In this document: positions 33,850-45,930 of the stretch, piece by piece
How positions within the stretch are numbered: position 1 is the first letter of the stretch
How the letters are laid out: the number at the start of each line of letters is the position of its first letter
Source: Pestalotiopsis fici W106-1
Lineage: Eukaryota; Ascomycota; Sordariomycetes; Amphisphaeriales; Sporocadaceae
Assembly (NCBI RefSeq): GCF_000516985.1
Contig: NW_006917099.1
Span: 1,566,685 to 1,630,684 of the forward strand
DNA: 64,000 nucleotides
Direction of reading: 5' to 3'
Program-made: the position numbers and the translations under genes
Notes under the pieces: generated by a model
The model's database searches: none
Seen by the model: only the letters and a program-made list of their open reading frames with translations
Told to the model about the DNA's origin: nothing

Positions 33850-35273
33850 ACATGTACTCTAAGCGTAAAGTATGCAGCTGATGGTTCTTCTCGGCCAGCA
33901 CCTTGAGACGCACCTGAATACGAGAAAAATGTGTCGACGTGCTTGGAGCATCCTCCCCGGGGGGCGTTCGCAAAAAAAGAAGTTTTGTGATCGACTAAAT
34001 TTTCAAAGTTAATATATAAAAATATAGAATGGACTAAAACTTTATGCATTAAGTTGGCACTTTTCTTCAAACAGGATTTTGAATTCCTTCAAGCTGGAGT
34101 TAATCAACTAGCTTCACCGTCAAGTAAGCAGCTATATATGATAGTTCACTTGGCGACAATCGTATGTGAGATTGGGAAAACTCATTACTCATCCAGCTAC
34201 AATTCGATATGGCATCAGGCTTCTCCGGACATGAGCCAGTGTAAATATTGGCCCCGACTGCCCATTCCGTATTGCATGGCTTTTCCTTTTCTGACAAGAT
34301 TAGGTCAGCCATGTCGACCCGACAGATACTCATAAAGGTGAATTGAGCTACGATCAATGCCTTGTCGTGAAGATGGCTGCTCGAAGTAAACCTTTATTGA
34401 TGACATAGCTGACGCCGGGCCCATTCACTATAATGCACTTCAGCTTTAGGGCTCCACCATAAAGCGCTGAAAATATTGCTATAGCGCATTCTTGGGCCCC
34501 ACAAGATGCCGTGCCGCCATGTCCTCGGGAGATGGCCGGGGCCATTACCCGGATGCGCGTTGGTCGTCGCCTTCCGCTGTCTTCTATGTTTCCCGTAGAA
34601 ACCTCTTGTCATATTCCAAATGATACTAGCTAGGATTACCCCTTTTCGTTTCATGCCCGATTCTCATTCATTCAAGTCTTGGATAAAGCTCAACCATGGC
34701 TCTTTGGGATCTATTGCCAATCCTCCAACTAGTCGACGGTGAAGGTCCCTCTGATCATTCATCTTGGCGATTTCCAGCTCCGGTGGCTAGATGTTTTTTC
34801 GGGCTCTTGATCCCCGCGTACCGGAAATGAAATGGAGGGTTATCCTTGCAAGCCATGCCCTAGCGTCAAGTATTCACAGCTGTCACTGGCGCGGGAATCC
34901 CAAGCGACATTGCGGAAAAGTAAACTTTGTGTCCTGAAACAAAATCCCAGCGGAAATATATACCGAATCGTGAAACACCCCACTGAAAGTCGATTCGTCC
35001 AGATTCGCGAATTGCCGCAGTGGAGTGGAGAGGGTCATGATCCATCCAGTATACCTACTACCTGTGTAGTAAAGGAGTCGTCGATAGGCCTAAAGATGTT
35101 CATGTATAGTCGTGGTTGTTTCCAGCTTCATGTGTCTCTTTTTTGATCAACTCGCTCTTTACAGTCTTCTTCTTACAGTCTTTTAAGATTTCATCTTGAT
35201 TCTATTCCTCACGGCCTTGGACCGCGTACATTCGTTTCTATACCATAACCCACGATCTTTACATTCCGACACC
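33850..35273. other. Intergenic upstream of the AA9 gene
   Basis: No gene is supported. ORFs at 34394-34654 and 34832-35146 lack codon bias and family signals. Promoters of the two divergent flanking genes should lie here. Confidence 0.45.
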
Positions 35274-36275
35274 ATGAAGAACCTTGGCGTCTTTGCACTT
35301 GCCGCTGGCAGTCTTCCCACTATATCGGCACATTACTTCTTTCCTCACCTGATTGTAAACAACAACTTTACTGGGTATTTCGAATATGTTCGCGAGGACA
35401 CCCAAGGCTACATGTCCTTCAAGGACGGCTACAGCAGTACCGATTTGCGATGCAACGTTGGCTCCCAGGACTTTGCCAATCAAACGGGGGTGTACAAGGT
35501 AAAGGCCGGCGACGAGCTCGGCTTCGGAACCGACTTCAACGCCCTGATCCAGCACCCCGGTCCCATGCAGGTCTACATGTCCAAGGCGCCGGGCGATGTG
35601 CGAGAATACGACGGTTCCGGCGACTGGTTCAAGATTTGGGAGTTGGGTCCTCAGCAATTCTCAAGCGACGGCATCGAATGGGGCGTGACGGACATTGGCA
35701 ACTTTACATTTACTCTTCCGGAAGAGACGCCAGCGGGACAATACCTGCTCCGAATCGAGCACATTGCCGTTCATGGCGCGGGTGACTATGGCGGTGCTGA
35801 ATTTTACTTCAATTGCGCTCAGATCGAAGTCGAGAGCGAGAGCACAGCTATCCCGTCCCCGGTTGTCCAGATTCCCGGTCTCTATACTGGGTACGAGCCG
35901 GGCATTGAGTTTTACATGTACAGACCATGGATTGTCAACTACACCATGCCCGGACCTGTTCCATGGCCAAATGCTGTAGATGCAAACGTCACGGCATCTG
36001 GAGTGACCGTGGCCCCGACTGATGCGACCTGGACTTTGCCTGCCGTTACCAACACCTTGAGCGCTACTACATCTGCACAGTCCATTCAGGATACTTTGTC
36101 GGAAATTGCAACAGCCACTTTTGCTAGTTCCGCGCCAACAACTTTGATCTCGGCGGCTTCAACGCTGGAAACTGTCCTCGCTGTATCATCGCAGAGTGTA
36201 TCTGCTTCGTCGGCCGCCACGTCCCCTCTACCAACCAAGCTCACTTGCGGTTCGCACAAGCGTCGGAGCGCCTAA
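35274..36275 (+). CDS. AA9-like lytic polysaccharide monooxygenase, secreted
   Basis: A single-exon gene encodes 333 aa. The signal peptide (MKNLGVFALAAGSLPTISA) leaves His1 of HYFFPHLIVN as the mature N-terminus, the copper histidine-brace residue. The second copper ligand is in HPGPMQVYMSKAP. Further AA9 landmarks are QYLLRIEHIAVH and GAEFYFNCAQI, with the axial Tyr. The conserved Gln of the family GAQFY motif is Glu here. A Ser/Thr/Ala-rich tail of about 80 residues follows, with no CBM1 module; it may be an O-glycosylated linker, though no clear GPI site is seen. AA9 enzymes oxidatively cut cellulose or hemicellulose outside the cell. Substrate cannot be deduced. The start chosen gives a clean signal peptide, whereas the upstream in-frame ATG does not. 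Confidence 0.85.
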   Translation: MKNLGVFALAAGSLPTISAHYFFPHLIVNNNFTGYFEYVREDTQGYMSFKDGYSSTDLRCNVGSQDFANQTGVYKVKAGDELGFGTDFNALIQHPGPMQVYMSKAPGDVREYDGSGDWFKIWELGPQQFSSDGIEWGVTDIGNFTFTLPEETPAGQYLLRIEHIAVHGAGDYGGAEFYFNCAQIEVESESTAIPSPVVQIPGLYTGYEPGIEFYMYRPWIVNYTMPGPVPWPNAVDANVTASGVTVAPTDATWTLPAVTNTLSATTSAQSIQDTLSEIATATFASSAPTTLISAASTLETVLAVSSQSVSASSAATSPLPTKLTCGSHKRRSA

Positions 36276-37213
36276 GACTACTCCCTAGGTATAATAAAGT
36301 GTCAAACTCGGACAGATTACCAAGTAGGGTAGCATTAGATCTATAAGGAAGTTATGAGCTCAGACTCTGATATGGAAGAAAGAGTCAAACATTTGTTTCT
36401 GCGAGCAAGGCATATAGAGGAATATCGAATGGAGGCATCCATCATCCCTGCTGATTATAGTTGTTACATTCGGATCAGTATCCGAGGCCGCTTCGGGGAT
36501 GGCGCCGAGGTTTCCACCAAGATATCTTCTTGGTACAATACTGTTTTCACCATACAGTACAATATGCGTGCCATGATAGCTGTATTTTTTATCTCACAAT
36601 CAATATTTATTCTCCATCAATAATTGGCATTCATTGAGTACTAACAAATTCAAAATAGCTATTTTATAAGCAGAGGAAACCAGGAATTGATTGGATTTTG
36701 ACTCGTCCTCCAGTTGTCCACCAAACCACAGGCAATGCCCCACTGAAGAGTACCTAAAGCACAGTGAATGTGGTGGTGGAGCTCCACTGCATTTGGTCCT
36801 GTCCTCCCCCCCGCTCCACTTGCTGTTCTGCCGTTATCACACTCCAAGTTACGTGATCAATCAAGTCTAGCCATGCGTCTGGCTCGTCTGATAGGTCGAT
36901 CGGTCTGATACAGAATGACCGATCAGCCGGCAAACTGCTTTCTGGTACATTCAGAGCAACTCATGGGCATGGAGGGTGGACAGTGGCATGCAATCACCAT
37001 TGCCATAGTCCTGCCCGGCTTCGGCCTCCCTTGGAGAAGCCGTTCTTGGCTATAAGCTCGGTGGCTCCTGGGGTTCAGTCATGTTTGCATGTCTGCGGCG
37101 TGGGTTCAAAACTACATCTAGAGCAGTTGACGTCGCAAACATTCCGCAAGTCGATCTGACCCTGATACTCGCATTTCAACCAAATCATCATCATTAATTC
37201 AACCGTCTGCACA
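36276..37213. other. Intergenic between AA9 and 5-oxoprolinase genes
   Basis: Nothing convincing is seen. An 89-codon ORF at 36354-36623 is AT-rich and looks fortuitous. The 5-oxoprolinase promoter lies here. Confidence 0.45.
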
Positions 37214-40200
37214 ATGGGGTCGCTGTCGGAGCCGGTACGGGGGATTCGCATCGCCATTGATCGCGGCGGTACCTTTACAGATGTAAGTGGACCCCATCGA
37301 TCGCAGATGCCGTCGTCATGACTGACAGAACATTTTAGTGCGTTGCAGCCGTACCTGGACAGGAAGATATACTCATCAAGCTTCTGTCGGTAGATCCCAG
37401 CAATTACCCAGATGCCCCCGTCGAGGCAATTAGGCGGGTGCTGGAAAAGGCCACGGGGAGATCATATCCGAAAGGACAAAAGATTTCTCTAGAAGGAGTT
37501 GGTACGTAGTATCTAACGTCTTCCGATAAACTTTCACTGAATGGTTTATAGAATCAATCAAAATGGGAACTACTGTTGCTACAAATGCTCTACTCGAGAG
37601 GAAAGGAGAGCGGACGGCATTTGTTGTCACCAAAGGATTAAAGGTATGACCACTCTGGTTCGTCTATCGCTTGGTAAAATATTGACACTGGGCAGGACTT
37701 GTTACATATTGGCAATCAGTCGAGGCCAAAGTTGTTTGATTTGACGATAAACAAGCCCGACGTTCTCTACTCGAAAGTAGTAGAAGTGCCAGAGCGTGTT
37801 ACCCTCGAGGCTTGGACCGAGAGAAAAGTCCCCCAAGAAATTGATATAGAGTCAGAACCTGCACTGATCAGAGGTGTCACTGGTGAGGCAGTAAGGATAC
37901 TAGAACCTCTTGGTAAGTCGCATTCCGGATTCCCTACTACCACCTTTTAACAAGAATAGATATCGAGTCCACCAGAAAATCCCTCCAAGAGGTATACGAC
38001 GAGGGTTATCGCTCCGTCGCAATCTGCCTCATGCACAGCTATACATTCCGGGACCATGAACTAGCAGTCGGCAAGCTCGCAGAAGAGATTGGCTTTACCC
38101 ACATTTCGCTCAGCGCAGAGCTGTCGCCTACCGTGAAAATCGTCCCGCGCGGAAACTCGTCGACTGCCGACGCCTACTTGACGCCCGAGATCAAGCGGTA
38201 CATTGACGGGTTCGAGAGCGGCTTCCAAGACCTCAGAAATAGCGGTTGCCGCTGTGAGTTTATGCAGAGCGATGGAGGACTGGTCGAGTTCTCGGGTCTC
38301 TCGGGTCTTCGCGCCATTCTTTCTGGTCCGGCTGGAGGTTGTGTCGGATACGCGAGGACGGCCTACGACGAGCAAGACAAGACGCCCGTTATTGGGTTTG
38401 ACATGGGTGGTACCAGCACAGATGTCTCTCGGTATGGCCAGCTAAGTCCTGATGCACTCGTGACATGCTAACAATTCGTCACAGATACGCTGGAAAGCTT
38501 GAACAGGTTTTCGAGACCACTACAGCAGGCGTCACAGTCCAGAGTCCACAGTTGGACATCAACACTGTGGCTGCAGGTGGTGGTAGCATCCTGACATGGG
38601 AAGCCGGCATGTTCAAGGTTGGCCCAGACAGCGCTTCAGCTCACCCCGGACCTGCTTGCTACCGGAAAGGCGGTCCTCTGACCGTTACAGATGCCAACCT
38701 GGTGCTGGGCCGGTTGAGGCCAGAATTCTTCCCCAAAATCTTCGGCCCCAACGAGGACTTGCCACTCGACATCGACGCCAGTCGAAGGTTGTTCGAAGAT
38801 ATTACAAAAAAGATTAATGAAGAAACTACTGTCAAGCTGACCCTTGAGGAGGTTGCTGCCGGGTATGTCCAAAAAAGCATCTTGTTTGAATATCACTAAT
38901 CGCCGAATAGCTTCCTAGACGTCGCAAACGAGAGCATGTGCCGGCCGATCCGCACTCTCACCGAAGCCAAGGGCTATGATGCTGGTCTTCACAACCTAGC
39001 TTCCTTTGGCGGCGCTGGTGGCCAACATGCCTGCGACATTGCCAGAAAGCTTGGCATCTCTCGAGTGCTGATTCACAAGTACTCTTCCGTTCTTTCAGCC
39101 TATGGCATGGCCCTCGCAGACGTTGTCCGTGAAGAGAGAAGTCCATGCGCGTTGACCTACTCGGACGATCGACTGGCCACCTTTTCTGCCGAGCTGGATA
39201 GTCTCGAAGCCAGGGCGACTGCTGCATTACTCGAGCAGCGGATACAAAAGTCCAGAATCACCTCGGAACGGTACCTGAACATGAGATTTCAGGGAAGCGA
39301 CAATCCCCTCATGATTCAACAGTCACCCGACCGGCCTGGATTCCTTGACGCGTTCAAGACGGCACACCAGCAGCAATTCGGCTTCCTGCCCGTGGACCGA
39401 GATGTCATAATTGACGACTACCGGGTGCGGTGTATTGGAGCTAGCACGGTCGACGTTGAAAAGCCGTGGAAGGCCGAGTTCACGACCTTGGGAGCAATCG
39501 CCGTGACAGAAGCCAAGGAGACCAGAGACCTCTATTTCAAGGAGCTGGGCTGGCACAAGTCACCCATGCACTACCTGGGAGACCTTGCGCCGGGCTCCAA
39601 GATTGCCGGCCCGGCCTTGATCATGGACAATAAGCAGACCATTGTCGTGACGCCGGGAGCCACGGCGACTGTTCTCACCAACAATGTCGTGATTGACATT
39701 GAGGTGACCAAGAAGGAGGACATTTCCTCGGAGCAGGCTGACCCCATCCAGCTCTCCATCTCTGGCCATCGATTCATGGGCGTGGCGGAGCAGGCGGGTC
39801 GCGCGCTGCAAAAAACGAGCGTGAGCACAAACATCAAGGAACGACTCGACTTTTCCTGCACTGTCTTTTCGCCCGACGGTGGCCTCGTCGCCAATGCTCC
39901 GCACGTCCCGGCCATGATTGGCAGCATGGCCTTTGCAGTCAAGTGGCAGATTGATTACTGGAAAGGAAATCTCAAGCCGGGTGATGTGATTTTATCCAAC
40001 TCGCCAGTCTGTGGTGGTGTTCATCTGCCCGATATGACGGTCATTACTCCCGTCTTTGACGATAATGAAAAGATTATATTTTGGACAGCGTCGAGAGGTC
40101 ATCACGCCGACGTTGGTGGTATCCTACCCGGATCCATGGTAAGTCACATCCACAAGGCCTTGCACCTCATCTTTATTAATCGTAGACTAGCCGCCGAACT

Positions 40201-41584
40201 CGAAAGAGTTGTGGGAGGAGGGTGCCGTCATCAAGTCCTTCAAAGTCATTGAAGGCGGTGTTTTCAAGGAAGATGAGCTCATCGAGCTTCTCATGGCTCC
40301 GGGAAAGATCCCTGGAGTGTCGGGAACTCGTTGCTTGCGGGACAATATCTCGGACATCAAGGCACAAGCTGCTGCCAACCACCGCGGAAGTCAGCTGATT
40401 CACGGTCTCATTGCCGACTACGGACTCAAAGTTGTACAGTTTTACAGTAAGATGATGCGATCGTGTTTGGACTGCACAGACACTAACAATTTGACCAGTG
40501 GGCGAGATCATTGGGGCAGCAGAGCTTGCCGTACGGGACATGCTGAAGCGGATATACAAGTCGACGAATGGCAAGCCGCTGGAAGCTGTCGATTACATGG
40601 ACGATGGTACACCTATTCAGCTCAAGGTCACCATTGACAATGAGACTGGAGGTGCAATCTTTGATTTCGAAGGAACGGGTCCCGAAGCATACGGTAAGTG
40701 TTGATTCAAGTGCCTATTTTCCAAGATCAATAATGCTGACACGTGCCGCAGGTAACTGGAATGCGCCCATTGCCATTTGCAACTCGGCGATTCTATTCGC
40801 TCTGCGCTGCATGGTCAATATGGAAATCCCATTGAACCAGGGCGCCATCAAGCCCATCGAGGTCCTGATTCCAGACGACTCGCTGCTCAAGCCGTCCGAG
40901 GAAGCGGCCGTGTGCGCCGGCAACGTCTTGACCTCGCAGCGCATCGTCGACGTCATCTTTAGAGCCTTTGGCACCTGCGCCGCGTCCCAGGGCTGCATGA
41001 ACAATCTGACCTTTGGCACCGACGACCCGGAAAACGGCTTTGGCTACTACGAGACAATTTGTGGCGGTGCTGGCGGTGGGCCGACCTGGGACGGCGTGAG
41101 TGGTGTCCACACCAACATGACCAATACGCGTATCACGGACCCCGAGATTTTGGAGCGCAGGTATCCCGTCATATTGCGGCAGTTCTGCTTACGGCCCGGA
41201 AGCGGTGGTGCGGGTTTCCACCCGGGAGGTGACGGTATCATTCGGGACATCGAATTCTGCCTCCCCATCAAGGTGTCGATTCTCAGCGAGCGGCGGGCAT
41301 TTGCACCGTACGGCATGGAAGGCGGCGAAGATGGAAAGCGGGGTCAGAACCTCTGGGTCAAGAAGAATGGCCGTGTGATAAATCTGGGCGGCAAGAATAC
41401 CGCCATGATGAATGCCGGGGACAGAATAGTTGTGCAGTCTCCGGGCGGAGGAGGCTGGGGTGAGCCATCACTGGTAGGCGGCAATGGATTGGTCGGGTCT
41501 GTGGCCAAGTCGATTCAAAAGACTTTCCAAGGCGTCGCCAGTGGGACGGTCAGCATGATTCAGTCCATGGGAGAGTCGGCATAG
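37214..41584 (+). CDS. OXP1: 5-oxoprolinase (hydantoinase A/B fusion)
   Basis: A 1300-aa protein is predicted from ten exons: 37214-37282, 37339-37501, 37552-37643, 37696-37912, 37960-38431, 38485-38862, 38911-40138, 40191-40446, 40499-40693 and 40752-41584. All junctions are GT-AG and in frame. The N-terminal hydantoinase A half has the ATP-binding IDRGGTFTD and [14 protein letters not shown] motifs and an SGPAGG loop. The hydantoinase B half has [34 protein letters not shown] and SPGGGGWG. The enzyme hydrolyses 5-oxo-L-proline to glutamate at the cost of ATP in the cytosol, closing the glutathione (gamma-glutamyl) cycle. Length matches the eukaryotic fused enzyme of about 1290 aa. Hydantoinase relatives with other substrates cannot be fully excluded. 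Confidence 0.9.
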
Positions 41585-41999
41585 TTGATGTACGTTTCTG
41601 GTATAAAGACGAATGAATTGAACTAGTAAAGATCTCCCTCCTTTCTTTTCCGTCTCTCTCTTTTTGTATAGTAACACTGAAAAGGCTGTTGCCATCGTCT
41701 TGACTCATCAAGTGATACTTGGGCGGCCGAAACAGACAAGTGTTGCTAGACGAGAGGATCACAGCGGGAACCGTCGCCATATGTCAGTGGCGCACGCGGC
41801 AGACGTCTAACCCGCCACCTTTTGGGAAAGCAATAGCTCGGTAAAGGCCTTTCGTGGCTTTGCTTGTTGGCTCAGCATGGTCCATTGCCTGTTCCCATGT
41901 CATTACCAAGTCACTAATTCCAGTCCCAGATGAAAGAGATAGCACGAGGAAAAGACAGCGACAAATTTGCTGTCACGTTGCAGAATTTCATACTTTATT

Positions 42000-42953
42000 T
42001 CATGCGTCAATGTTTGATGATTCGCTGCGAAAGACAAATGGATGGTCGCGACTCCGTCTACCCCCTCGGTCATCCTGTACCACGCTGCTCACCGCCAGCG
42101 AAGCCTGAGTGAAGCAGAAAATGCCCAATGTAAACACCAAGACAATTGTAAATGTCACAGCAAGCTGGTCAACAGTTAATACATGCCTCAAAGGAGGATA
42201 CTCTTGGTTGCGAGCCAGATCTTCTTACCTTGGCGCTGTCATCCCACCACGATTGTTGGTTGCCATCCTTTGACGGCCCCCACTCGGCACTCGTCCAGAC
42301 GAGCACCGTGATGCCGCAAATCATGCAGAAGACGGCCGCCGTGAGCATGAGGATGCTCATCTGCCAAGCGTAGACCTGGGCGCGACGGGGCTCGACCCGG
42401 CCGTCGCGCGTGACCTGTCCCGACATGCAGCTCCGGATGTAGAGCAGACCATCGCGGTGGCCGCTGAGCCGGTGCAGACTGAGGCTCTGCTTGGCGGCAA
42501 TGAGGACGGCAAAGAGGGCAAACAAGGTGCCGCTGAACCAGAGGGCTCGGATCGTCCAGGGCTGCGTCTTGCCGTTGGACAGCACCGACGGCCAGCTACC
42601 GGTGCTGGTCAGAACACCAGCTAGTAAAGCGCCCTATTATATTTCGATGAATATTTGGGGACCCTAGATTTGCGTTGTAGTAAAAGGCCGTCATGGACTC
42701 ACCACAACGCCAATAAAATTGAGCTCGGCTAGCTTGTGATCTCGCCACTGCTCCGTGAGCCTGTTCTTTTCGTCTGGATCATCCTCATTGAGCAAGGCAG
42801 ATAGAGCCTTGTGTGTAGTCTGCTCGGGTGCAATGAGACCGCTACGAAGAAAGTCTTGAAAGTACCTACATCACTAAGCACACGAGCGGGTCATTCCGCA
42901 GCTGTTCCCAGGCTACACGTGACGATGGGGGTCGACTATACTCACCGCAGCAT
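42000..42953 (-). CDS. Four-helix membrane protein, fungal, unknown function
   Basis: A 246-aa protein is predicted from four exons: 42953-42946, 42865-42703, 42633-42229 and 42164-42000, all in frame. A short cytosolic start (YFQDFLRSGLIAP) precedes four predicted transmembrane helices: LNFIGVVGALLAGVLTS, LWFSGTLFALFAVLIAA, ILMLTAAVFCMICGITVLVW and LAVTFTIVLVFTLGIFCF. The tail is Arg/Ser-rich. It resembles small uncharacterised membrane proteins common in Pezizomycotina. The first exon as drawn is only 8 nt, so the start is the weakest part; the gene may begin further upstream. It is convergent with OXP1 (416 bp apart). Confidence 0.65.
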
Positions 42954-44541
42954 TGATTATAAGCTTATGGCAAAGCTTGTTCACGGATGAATGGCGCTGA
43001 AGCAGTCATGTGGTATTATGAGAAGATGATCAAAAATACGAATTGACAGCAAACCGCAAGATTCAGAGGTTGACGATAGAATTCATGCCTACGGAATACA
43101 TGCCCCAAGCGAGACCTGTTTTTACTGAACGTCCGCTGTTACGCAACCCCGCATGACGTCGCTTTTAGTGGTTACTACAATGCCTGTATATGCACAGTTC
43201 AGCGATGTTAGAACCTTTTATTCCTGCTAGTAAAGTATATCTGGTTCTTCTCATGTATGCTTAATTAAGGTGGCCAGTCACTGAGCTTCTCTCCTGCTGT
43301 TCTATGGATCTTGGGGGTCCGTTCCAAAACAAAACCAATCAAGCAACGCCAAGGTACCCAGAAGCTGTATATCCGGAATTTCTGCTCCGGCCTCTCAATC
43401 CCACGATTGATCTTCACGTGTCCAACGTTACTAACCTGCTGGAAAACAGAGACTTGGATTTTAGGAGAGAAGGAGAAAAGAGTCACGTGTCCTTTGAATG
43501 TGTCTCGATCATGTTGCATTATGAATTCTGGTCCGGTCATGCTAGAACCATCCCACTGGCGAGAATTGGGGCCTCGTCTCGCTGTCCGGCTCCCAAGTCC
43601 CATCATTGGCAATTCATCACATTTGCCGTGGCTAAGTAAACAAGGGAACAACTTTTGAAACTGGATCCAGTTTTCAATATCTCGACTTTATTCCGCATAT
43701 TCCAAGTTCATACCATGTTGAATTGTTTGAACCGCAATTTGAGGCCGCAAGCGCTTCAAGGAGGCCTCTCTGGATTGCATTTGCGGTCCACTCTATCCTT
43801 TGATTCAGCATTCCGGCTGGCAAACCCCATTCTTTATCAGCAATGTTGTTCGTTTTCCCGTGATCGCGCAGCGAGATCCAGACTTGGGCAAATACAATTG
43901 GTTGGCCGGCTGGGTGTTCGCTGCGGCCCGAAGCGCACATTGCGACATGACCATTGCTGGAAACGACACCAATGGCAGTCGGCTATAGTGGTCATGTATC
44001 ACGACGCGTTGTGGGGCTGTCATGGAGCACAACTACCTATAGACATCTGCCATGAAAGGCGATAAGAAACTGGAATAACATACAAGGTCCTTAGAGAACT
44101 TTTGGCCCACCATTGAATCCCAATGCCCTCGATTTTCATGCGCAGATGCAGAACTCATGTGCTTAGAATAGACTGCGTATTCCACCTCGAATGCAACCGT
44201 AGTAAAGGCAACGCTGCGCCACGCCAACATGCAGAAAACCCTGGAGGACCATGGCCTCGGTATCCAACAATATGGTTTCAGAATTCTCAGCTGCCAGTCT
44301 ATTTCGACTTCTTGCCCTAGCAAGGCAGCATTTGGTACGTGGCAGGCTGACTCGGATGTGCATACAACGGGCCGGAATGTCAGGCCGGCGCTTAGCGACT
44401 TCCCAACGGGCCGGGCCGTCAATAAGAGATAAAGAGAGGTTGGTTCCTGTAAATGGAATGATGATATTGCCAGAGCTTTGCAGCAGAGTCAGTGTAGCGA
44501 CGACATTCTATCCCCCCTGATTTAGCGTTTAGTCACTCAGT
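42954..44541. other. Intergenic, no supported gene
   Basis: ORFs up to 136 codons occur on both strands (for example 43655-44065 + and 44033-44422 -), but they overlap one another and show no coding bias. The promoter of the gene at 44542 is expected at the right end. Confidence 0.4.
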
Positions 44542-45930
44542 ATGGCTCACCGAGAAGTCACACCCGAGTCGCCTGGTCTTCGCACTCCCCCCGTCACGCC
44601 AGCAGCTACACCTACAAAGCCAGTACCGGGAGCCGAAAATTTAGCTGCCCGCCAGGCCACTATTCAAGCACTGTCCTCAGAGTTGGAAACATTGAAAAAA
44701 CAGTACAATGAGCTCGTTAGTCGAAAGATACTCCATCCGTCCTGGCGTCTGCATAAAGGTAGTAGTGCTCAGCCGTCACGAACAACATCGCCAACCTATA
44801 ATTCTTCACCAAACCATAACATCTCAGACCCCGTTACCAAGGTATCTCCTGAACCCGAAACGACAAAATCGCCAAATGTCGACAAGCCAACCCAGGGCTA
44901 CCTCAGGAAGAGATTGCCCAAAAGTAGTACTGCTCAGCCGTCACGAACAACATCACAAACCTACAATTCTTCACCAACCCATGACAGCCCAGACCCCCTT
45001 ACCGAGACATCTCCCAGATCGAGAACAACAAAACCGCCAACTGCCGACAAGAGAATCCAGACCTGCCTCGGAAAACCATTGCCCCGCGCCCAGTGCGAGT
45101 CCAGCGGCGTGGGCAACAATTACATTTTCCAAGTGACCCCAAAGGACTTTCCCGACATGACCATCATCAAGATTGGCGTGACCAAGGGGCCCGAACACGT
45201 CAGGCTGGCGGGCATTGCCAGGGACTGCGAGCACCTCATGGTGGAGGCCCAAGACGACCCGGAACACCTGCCCATCCGGCTCTACCAGCGGGCCGAGACG
45301 CTGGCGCACCAGGAGCTGCGAGAGTACAGGTGGCCGGTCGGCTGCCGCTGCAAGGTCAGGACTCATCGGGAGTACTTCCACGTGCCGAGGGACGTGGCCT
45401 TGGAGGTGGTGCAGAGATGGAGAGAGTTTTGCCGCCGCGAGCCCTACGACGGCCAAGGACAGCTGCGCCCGTTTTGGCGGCAGCGTCTCGACAGGTTCAC
45501 TTCCCTTTGCGGCGTCGCGGAGTCCGAGGCGGACCATTGGGAGAGATCCAAAAGATGGACCAAGTTCATGAATCCTAAAAAACATGAAATCATGTGGTAC
45601 GACGTGAAGCAAATGCTGAGCAGCCTATGGAAGTGGAGGTGGCTTGCTGTGGCACTTGTCCAGAGCTTTTCCATAGCCATCCTGGCTCTTCCCCGGGTTT
45701 ATCCCATAGTCATGTTTGCTTTCATGGTAACTTGGGTGTCTGCAGAGACTTCTGGCATAGCACAACCCCTGTTTCCAAGGGCTATCGGATGGGCACCAGC
45801 AATTATTCGCCGAGCTGAACATGATGGATTAGGTGATGAGTTGACTCTTCTAGACGGGTCTGTCTACATTGATCCATTTGACGAGGAAGATGATCGAGAC
45901 TTGGAAGATGTGGAAATGAACGAAGCTTAA
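44542..45930 (+). CDS. GIY-YIG (T5orf172/MUG113-type) domain protein with membrane segments
   Basis: A single-exon gene encodes 462 aa. The order is a Pro/Thr-rich start, a short coiled coil (about 33-62), two tandem 55-residue repeats (72-181), a GIY-YIG-like domain (about 193-295), then two hydrophobic helices (about 368-405) and an acidic tail. The T5orf172/MUG113 domain shows YIFQVT, IKIGVTKGPEHVRLAGI, HQELREYRWPVGC and THREYFHVPRDVALEVVQRW, ending in WR. In these domains the first Tyr, the Arg of the helix and the Glu after HREYF are the nuclease residues. Many fungal members are multi-copy and of unknown role. Membrane segments next to a nuclease-like domain suggest attachment to the nuclear envelope or ER, which is inference. 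Confidence 0.75.
   Translation: MAHREVTPESPGLRTPPVTPAATPTKPVPGAENLAARQATIQALSSELETLKKQYNELVSRKILHPSWRLHKGSSAQPSRTTSPTYNSSPNHNISDPVTKVSPEPETTKSPNVDKPTQGYLRKRLPKSSTAQPSRTTSQTYNSSPTHDSPDPLTETSPRSRTTKPPTADKRIQTCLGKPLPRAQCESSGVGNNYIFQVTPKDFPDMTIIKIGVTKGPEHVRLAGIARDCEHLMVEAQDDPEHLPIRLYQRAETLAHQELREYRWPVGCRCKVRTHREYFHVPRDVALEVVQRWREFCRREPYDGQGQLRPFWRQRLDRFTSLCGVAESEADHWERSKRWTKFMNPKKHEIMWYDVKQMLSSLWKWRWLAVALVQSFSIAILALPRVYPIVMFAFMVTWVSAETSGIAQPLFPRAIGWAPAIIRRAEHDGLGDELTLLDGSVYIDPFDEEDDRDLEDVEMNEA
44755..45084 (+). repeat. Two in-frame tandem copies of a 165-bp unit
   Basis: Units 44755-44919 and 44920-45084 each encode 55 residues beginning KGSSAQPSRTTSPTYNSSP or KSSTAQPSRTTSQTYNSSP. They share S-DP-T---SP, TTK-P--DK and L-K-LP further on. 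Both lie in the disordered N-terminal half of the GIY-YIG protein. Confidence 0.85.

Noticed and set aside
36354..36623. 89-codon ORF after the AA9 gene
   Set aside because: AT-ending codons, no homology pattern and no splice signals. Most likely 3' flank.
43655..44422. Group of ORFs of up to 136 codons on both strands
   Set aside because: Frames compete over the same sequence and none has coding bias. No fungal family is recognisable.
45093..45612. Long alternative frames over the GIY-YIG domain on both strands
   Set aside because: GC-rich third positions open the shadow frames. Domain motifs are only in the 44542-45930 frame.
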